Positions 57,598 to 64,000 of a DNA stretch of 64,000 nucleotides are shown one piece after another (position 1 is the first letter of the stretch; each line of letters opens with the position of its first letter). A program made the translations under genes and the position numbers. The DNA comes from Proteles cristata cristata (taxonomy: Eukaryota; Chordata; Mammalia; Carnivora; Hyaenidae): the NCBI GenBank assembly GCA_017311185.1, contig JAESUZ010002613.1, forward strand, positions 310,001-374,000. The letters run 5' to 3'. The notes beneath the pieces are model-generated. The model was not told the DNA's origin. It saw only the letters and a list, made by a program, of their open reading frames with translations, and did no database searches.

Positions 57598-57813
57598 AGG
57601 GGCGCCTGGGTGGCTCAGTCAGTTAAGTGTCCAACTTCGGCTCAGAGCATGATCTCGTGGTTAGTGAGTTTGAGCCCCATGTCAGGCTCTGTGCTAACTT
57701 CAGCCTGCTTCAGATTCTGTCTCCCTCTCTCTCTCTGCCCCTCCCCTGCTCACACCCTGTTCTCTCTCTCCCCCAAAATAAATAAACATTTAAAAATCTT
57801 TTAATTTAAAAAA
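57598..57813 (+). repeat. Felid SINE
   Basis: Head AGGGGCGCCTGGGTGGCTCA, near-consensus body with a short deletion before the CT tract, tail AATAAATAAACATTTAAAAA. Flanks carry AGAATCA(A/G)GT(A)GG. Confidence 0.95.
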
Positions 57814-57921
57814 AGAATCAGGTGGCAGGAGAGAGCAAAATGGAAAAAAGGGGGGAAAGGGGAGCAGCTGATCTTCCTAATAAGGTATACACTGCACAGC
57901 TGCATCTAATTTCTTTTCTAA

Positions 57922-58137
57922 TTATTTTTAATGTTTTTTATTTATTTCTATGAGACAGAGAGACAGCATGAACAGGGGAGGGACAGAGAGAGAGGGAGAC
58001 ACAGAATCTGAAACAGGCTCCAGGCTCTGAGCTAGTTGTCAGCACAGAACCCAAAGCGGGACTCGAACCCATGAACTGTAAGATCATGACCTGAGCTGAA
58101 GTCGGACGCTTAACTAACTGAGCCACTCAGGTGCCTC
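57922..58137 (-). repeat. Felid SINE
   Basis: Inverted SINE, head end TAACTGAGCCACTCAGGTGCC. Its CATAGAAATAAATAAA tail boundary and doubled AGCT/AGTTG region are intermediate between ordinary copies and the CTTAG subgroup. It abuts the L1 3' tail. Confidence 0.94.
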
Positions 58138-58368
58138 CCCCACTTTTTTCTAAATGTTTTTTTTTTTTTTTACAAATAGTTTATTATCAAATTAGTTTCC
58201 ACATAACACCCAGTGCTCATCCCCACAAGTGCCCTCCTCCATGCCCACCCCTCCTCCCCTCCACCTCCACCAGTCCTCAGTTTTTATCAGCATTCAAGAG
58301 TCTCTCATGGTTTGCCTCTCCCCCTTTCCCCCACCATTTCCGCCCTTCTCCTCCCCCTTGGTCCTCTG

Positions 58369-61300
58369 TTAAGCTCCTCCTAATCCTCCTATACGTGCAC
58401 ACATATGATATTTGTCCTTCTTTGCCTGACTTATTTCGCTCAGCATAACACCCTCAAGGTCCATCCATGTTGCTACACATGGCCAGATTTCATTGTTTCT
58501 CATTGCCATGTAGTATTCCATGGTATAGATAAACCACATCTTCTTGATCCATTCATCTGTTGATGGACACTTAGGCTCTTTCCAGGTTTTAGCTATTGTG
58601 GAGAGTGCTGCTATGAACATTGGGGTACATGTGCTCCTATGCCTCAGCATTTCTGTATCCCTTGGGTAAATTCCTAGCAGTGCTATTGCTGGGTCATAGG
58701 GGAGTTCTATTGTTAGTTTCCTGAGGAACCTCCACACTGTTTTCCAGAGGGGCTGTACCAGTTTACATTCCCACCAACAGTGTAGGAGGGTGCCCGTTTC
58801 TCCACATCCTCGCCAGCATCTAGAGTTCTCTGATTGCTCATTTTAGCCACTCTGACTGGCGTGAGGTGGTATCTCAGTGTGGTTTTGATTTGTATTTCCC
58901 TGATGAGGAGCGATGCTGAGCATCGTTTCATGTGTCTGTTGGCCCTCTGGATGTCCTCTTTGGAGAAGTGTCTATTCATATCTTCTGCCCATTTCTTCAC
59001 TGGGTTGTTTGTTTTTCGGGTGTGTAGTTTGGTGAGTTCCTTGTAGATTCTGGATATCAACCCTTTATCTGATATGTCATTTGCAACTATCTTTTCCCAT
59101 TCCGTTGGTTGCCTATTAATTTTCTGGGTTGTTTCCTTGGCTGTGCAGAAGCTTTTAATGAGGTCCCAACAGTTTATTTTGCTCTTGATTCCCTTGCTTT
59201 TGGGGATGTGTCAAGTAAGAAGTTGCTGCGGTGGAGGTCAAGGAGGCTGTTTCCTGCTTTCTCCTCTAGGGTGTTGATAGTTTCCTGTCTCCCGTTCAGG
59301 TCCTTTATCCATTTTGAGTTTATTTTTGTGCATGGTGTGAGAAAATGATCTAGTTTCATTCTTCTGCATGTTGCTTTCCAGTTCTCCCAACACCATCTGT
59401 TAAAAAGGCTGTCTTTTTTCCATCGGATATTCTTTCCTGCTTTGTCAAAGATTAGTTGGCTGTATACTTTTGGGTCCACTTCTGAGTTCTCAATTCTGTT
59501 TCATTGGTCTATGTGTCTGTTTTTGTGCCAATACCATACTGTCTTGATGATGACAGCTTTGTAGTAGAGGCTAAAGTCTGGGATGGTGATCCCTCCCGTT
59601 TTGGTTTTATTTTTCAGGATTACTTTGGCTATTCGGGGTCTTTTGTGGTTCCATACAAATTTTTGGATAGTTTGTTCTAGTTTTGAGAAGTATGCTGGTG
59701 CAATTTTGATTGGAATTGCATTGAATGTGTAGAGTGCCTTAGGTAGTAATGACATCTTAACTATATTTATTCTTCCTATCCATGAGCATGGAATGTTTTT
59801 CCATTTCTTTGTGTCTTCTTCAATTTCCTTCATAAGTTTTCTATAGTTTTCATCATACAGATCTCTTGTATCCTTGGTTAGGTTTATTCCGAGGTATTTT
59901 ATGTTTTTTTGTGCAATTGTGAATGGGATCAGTTTCTTGATTTCTCTTTCTGTTGCTTCATTGTCGGTGTATAAAAATGCAACCGATTTCTGTACGTTGA
60001 TTTTGTACCCTGCAACTTGGCTGAATTCTTAGATCAGTTCTAGTAGACTTCTGGTGGAGTCTGTCGGGTTTTCTATGTAGAGTATCATGTCATCTGCGAA
60101 GAGTGAAAGTTTGACTTCCTCTTTGCCAATTCTGATGCCTTTGATTTCCTTTTGGTGTCTGATGGCTGATGCTAGGACTTCCAGCACTATGTTAAACAGC
60201 AGTGGTGAGAGTGGGCATCCCTGTCGTGTTCCTGATCTCAGGGGGAAAGCTCTGAGTTTTTCCCCGTTGAGGACGATGTTAGCTGAAGGCTTCTCATAGA
60301 TGGCTTTGATGATGTTTAAGTAGGTTCCTTCTATCCCAACTTTCTCAAGAGTCTTTATTAAGAAGGGATGCTGTATTTTGTCAAATGCTTTTTCTCCATC
60401 TATTGACAGGATCATATGGTTTTTATCTTTTCTTTTATTGATATGATGTATCACATTGATTGATTTGCGAATACTGAACCAGCCCTGTAACCCAGGAATG
60501 AATCCCACTTGATCTTGGTGGATGATTCTTTTGATATACTGCTGGATTCGATTTGCAAGGATCTTGTTGAGAATTTTTGCATCCGTATTCATCAAGGATA
60601 TTGGCCTGTAGTTCTCTTTTTTTGCTGGATCTCTGTCTGGCTTGGGAATCAGAGTGATGCTGGCTTCATAAAATGAGTCCGGGAGTTTTCCTTCGCTTTC
60701 TATTTTTTGGAATAGCTTGAGAAGAATTGGGATTAATTCTGTTTTAAATGTCTGGTAGAATTCCCCAGGGAAGCCATCAGGTCCAGGGCTCTTATTTGTT
60801 GGGAGATTTTTGATCACTGATTCGATTTCTTCACTCGTTATGGGTCTGTTCAGGTTTTCTATTTCTTCCCGTGTGAATTTTGGTAGTGAGTGTCTGTTTA
60901 GGAATTTGTCCATTTCTTCTAAGTTGTCCAATTTGTTGGCATATAATTTTTCATAGTATTCCCTGATAATTGCTTGTATTTCTGAGGGGTTGGTTGTAAT
61001 AAGTCCATTTTCATTCATAATTTTGTCTATTTGGGTGCTCTCTCTTTTCTTTTGGATAAGTCTGTCTAGAGGTTTGTCAATTTTGTTTACTTTTTCAAAA
61101 AACCAACTCTTGGTTTCATGGATCTGTTCAATTGTTTCTTTGGTCTCTATGTTGTTTATTTCTGCTCTAATTTTTATTATTTCTCTTCTTCTACTGGGTT
61201 TAGGGCGTTCTTGTTGCTCTGCCTCTAGTTCCTTTAGGTGAGCTGTTAGATTTTGGACTTGCGCTTTTTCTAATCTCTTGAAATAGGCCTGGAGAGCAAT

Positions 61301-62217
61301 GTACTTTCCTCTCAGGACTGCCTTTGCCGCATCCCATGGATTTTGAATTGTTGTGTTTTCCTTTTCATTTGTTTCCATATATTTTTTAATTTCATCTCTA
61401 ATTGCCTGATTGGCCCATTCATTCTTTAGAAGGGTGTTCTTTAACCTCCACATTTTTGGAAGTTTTCCAGACTTCTTCCTGTAATTGATTTCAAGTCTCA
61501 AAGAATTGTGATCTGACAGTGTGCATGGTATGATCTCTATTCTTTGATGATATTTATTGAGGGCTGCTTTATGTCCCAGTATGTGATCTATCTTGGAGAA
61601 TGTGCCATGCGCACTTGAGAAGAAAGTAAATTCCCTGGCCTCAGGATGTAAAGTTCTAAATATATCCGTCAGGTCCATCTGGTCCAATATATCTTTCAAG
61701 TCCATTATTTCTTTAGTGATTTTCTGTCTGGTTGACCTATCCATTGCTGTAAGCGGAGTATTAAAGTCCCCTGCTATTAGCACATTCTTATCTATAAGCT
61801 TGTTTCTGTTTGTGATTAATTGTTTTAGATATTTAGGTGCTCCCCTATTCGGTGCGTAGACATTTATGATTGTTAGTTCTTCCTGTGGATGGACCCTGCA
61901 ATTATTATGTAGTGCCCTTCTTCATCTCTTGTGATTGTCTTTACTTTAAAGTCCAGTTTGTCTGATATAAGTATCGCCACTCCGGCTTTCTTTTGATTTC
62001 CTGTAGCATGATATATATTTCTCTATCCCCTTACTTTTAATCTGAAGGTTTCTTCCCATCTAAAATGAGTTTCTTGTAGACAGCATATAGATGGATTTTG
62101 TTTTTTAATCCATTCTGCTACCCTATGTCTTTTGATTGGAGCATTCAGCCCATTTACATTCAGTGTTATTATTGAAATATGTGGGTTTAGAGTCTTTGTA
62201 TCTTTTGCAGGGTTCAT
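58369..62217 (-). pseudogene. L1 ORF2 remnant (endonuclease and reverse transcriptase)
   Basis: Begins MNPAKDTKTLNPHISIITLN. Endonuclease markers seen are LQETHF (first piece, 62217-62023), GDFNTP (start of the next piece, about 61780) and SDHNSL (about 61510). The longest intact stretch is 584 codons (61783-60029), with RT motifs including the catalytic FADD (60100-60089). It then stops at 60031-60029, 59503-59501 and 59176-59174, with frame shifts around 61.8-62.0 kb and 58.72 kb. The C-terminal part ([28 protein letters not shown]) remains readable in pieces. It is a transposon relic, not a host gene. Confidence 0.93.
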
Positions 62218-62263
62218 GTTTGTGGTGGTGTCTCTGGAATCTTTGTTCCTTGCAACCTTTCCT

Positions 62264-63156
62264 TCAGAGCATCCCCCTCAGGATTTCTTGTAGGGCTGGC
62301 TTCGTGGTGACAAATTCTTTCAATTTCTGTTTGTTTGGAAAGGTTTTTATCTCTCCTTCTATTTTGAATGACAGGCTTGCTGGATAGAGGATTCTTGGCT
62401 GCATATTTTTACTGTTCATCACATTGAAGATCTCTTGCCATTCCTTTCTGGCCTGCCACGTTTCAGTAGATAGGTCTGTCACCACTCTGATGGGTTTCCC
62501 TCTGTATGTGAGGGCCCTTTTCTCCCTAGCTGCTTTCAAAATTCTCTCTTTGTCCTTGTATTTTGCCATTTTTACGATGATATGTCGTGCAGAAGATCGA
62601 CTCAAGTTACGTCTGAGGGGAGTCCTCTGAGCCTCTTGTATTTCCACATTGACTTCCTTCCCCAGGTCGGGGAAGTTCTCTGCTATAATTTGTTCCAGGA
62701 CTCCTTCAGCACCTTTCCCTCTCTCTTCCTCTTCTGGGATTCCTATGATACGGATATTGTTGCGTTTGACTGTGTCGCTGAGCTCTCGAATTCTTCTTTC
62801 CTGTTCCTGGATCAGTTTGTCTCTTTTTTTGTCAGCTTCTTGTTTTTCTATCATGGTGTCTTCTAAATCACTTATTCTCCTTTCTGCCTCTTCAATCCGT
62901 GCATTGGAGGCCTCTAATTTATTATGTATCTCATTTATCGCATTTTTAATTCTTCATGCCTATTTTTATTTTCCATTCTGTCTGTAGCCATAGTTTCTTT
63001 GATGTCCCCTATGTTTTTTTCAAGCCCTGCTATTAATTTCACCATTATTATTCTAAAATCTTGTTCACTTATGCTGCTGATATCTGTTTTGAGCAGTTCA
63101 TTAGCTGTCATTTCTTCTTGGAGTTTCTTTGGAGGAGAGCTCTTTCGTTTCGTCAT
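62264..63156 (-). pseudogene. L1 ORF1 remnant (RNA-binding coiled-coil protein)
   Basis: Starts MTKRKSSPPKKLQEEMTANE (63156) and runs 73 codons to a stop at 62935. It continues in another frame with a heptad-type coiled coil (ERRISDLE-like region, then EQERRIRELSDTVKRNN). The RRM-like core (IRIIGIPEEEERGKG) and C-terminal domain (PRILYPASLSFKIEG) run to the stop at 62264. A frameshift between 62855 and 62935 separates the halves. It lies 46 bases from ORF2, the usual spacing. Confidence 0.92.
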
Positions 63157-64000
63157 TTTAGTTAGCTTTCCGGCTCTTGTTGGTTTTAAAGATCTGTTAT
63201 GCTCTCTGTTTCTATGAGCACTGCTATATCCAAGAAGACTCTTTGACTTTCCAGGGCCTATCCTTTCAGAGGTTGTTTTTTGAATGGTATCCCTCGGTCA
63301 CTCTTGTTGGGACCTTAGTTATTTTATTTTCCTATTCGTAGTGATATTTGGGACTCTTCACCTTGTGTACTCTAGCTTGTTTCTTGAGGTAGCCCTGGAA
63401 AAGAAAACAGACAGACAAACACACAGGGAGCAGGAGCACACAAACGCACAGGCTGATTCAACTAACATGCAAAGCGAGAGGGAAAACGAAAAAGTTAATA
63501 GAAAAGACAGAGGAGGGAGGGCGAATAATAGGGAGCATAAAATACATAAAAGGGTGAAAAAGGGGAAAAGAAAAGGAAAAAAGAAGAAAACCAATGCACA
63601 AAGAACGGTTTAAAGCATATATCTGGATTTCCCAGCTACAGTTATATAGCCGTGTGTATGCAGTGCTGGTTGAAGAGCGTAGAGAAAAAGAGAGAAGGCA
63701 GGGCGAGACAAGGCAGATTTGGAAATAGAATGAACAGGCAGAAAGGATAAGAACCTTTTTTCAAAGAGGTAAAGGGTAGAATATGGTTGGATAGGTGAGT
63801 GAAGGATGCTGGAATTATCCAGAGAAACTATATAGTCTAATTACTCCTGAGAGAAATAGCTGAAAAGTCGGTAGGTGTAGAATTTACATTTACAGAATGG
63901 ACTTGTTGTGATTGTTTAAGCAAGCTGGCGACCAGAGTTAATCAGGTCAGTGTTTTGGGGAAAAAAGCGAGAAAAGAGAAAGAAGAAGAAGAAAAGAGAA
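63157..64000 (-). other. L1 5'UTR (partial)
   Basis: Sequence upstream of ORF1 to the window edge. Purine-rich on the + strand (runs of GGGAAAAG, AAAGAAGAAGAA at 63480-63600 and 63955-64000). L1 5'UTRs normally hold a sense promoter and often an antisense one. No specific site is claimed. Confidence 0.7.

Larger units (their letters stand above)
35813..64000 (-). other. RAB30: RAB30 5' intron (upstream noncoding exon not in window)
   Basis: The coding-start exon begins at an acceptor, so transcription must start further right. I found no CpG island or convincing first exon up to 64000, and therefore read the whole stretch as intron running off the edge. An alternative first exon hidden here cannot be excluded. 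It is packed with transposon copies listed individually. Larger stretches without a named repeat are about 35.85-36.4, 38.9-39.75, 40.3-41.0, 42.2-43.0, 45.0-46.95, 48.5-49.65 and 56.7-57.15 kb. Confidence 0.65.
58157..64000 (-). mobile_element. Nearly full-length felid LINE-1, 5' end beyond the window
   Basis: At least 5.84 kb of a single L1 reads right to left. It has an A tail (T15 at 58157-58171) and 3'UTR with the GT-rich/CCTCC segment (58200-58370). ORF2 spans 58369-62217, ORF1 62264-63156, and a purine/pyrimidine-biased 5'UTR runs from 63157 to the edge. Both ORFs are broken, so it is not expected to move by itself. Orientation is the same as RAB30. The distal target-site repeat cannot be seen. 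Confidence 0.95.

Noticed and set aside
60029..61783. 584-codon - strand open frame as a host gene
   Set aside because: It carries L1 endonuclease (GDFNTP, SDHNSL) and reverse transcriptase (FADD) motifs and sits within a recognisable L1.

Overview
The window is mammalian nuclear DNA, almost certainly from a cat-family carnivore (Felidae or a close feliform). The main evidence is the short interspersed repeats. At least 21 copies between about 21.6 and 58.1 kb, plus two older ones near 2.6 and 6.1 kb, carry the tRNA-Lys-derived carnivore SINE head (GGCGCCTGGGTGGCTCAG), a felid-style body and a CT-rich stretch before the A-rich tail. GT-AG split genes, MIR and L2 fossils and LINE-1 copies agree with this.

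Two protein-coding genes lie tail to tail. On the + strand, positions 703-5902 hold the last three coding exons of DDIAS (DNA damage induced apoptosis suppressor, also called noxin or C11orf82); its first coding exon is to the left of the window. On the - strand, four exons between 35804 and 20397 hold the complete 203-codon reading frame of RAB30, a Golgi Rab GTPase, with every splice junction readable. The coding-start exon begins at a splice acceptor, so the RAB30 promoter and 5' noncoding exon(s) lie upstream. Positions 35813-64000 are therefore read as RAB30 first-intron sequence, continuing off the right edge.

Layout: 1-6420 DDIAS exons, introns and 3'UTR; about 6.7-11.5 kb intergenic, with an unidentified GC-richer block at 8.2-9.1 kb; about 11.5-20.4 kb the probable very long RAB30 3'UTR, free of felid SINEs; 20.4-35.8 kb RAB30 coding exons and introns; 35.8-58.1 kb an intron crowded with SINE, MIR, L2 and old L1 fragments; 58.2-64.0 kb a nearly full-length felid LINE-1 on the - strand (same sense as RAB30), with ORF1 and ORF2 both broken and its 5'UTR running out of the window.

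No new biological system, RNA gene cluster, CRISPR array or unannotated protein-coding gene was found. The items worth a second look are transposon-related (clean target-site duplications, a distinct SINE subgroup, inverted SINE pairs, a sense L1 in RAB30), the long SINE-free 3'UTR with a Pumilio-like site in a hairpin, a G-quadruplex motif, and one unidentified block.
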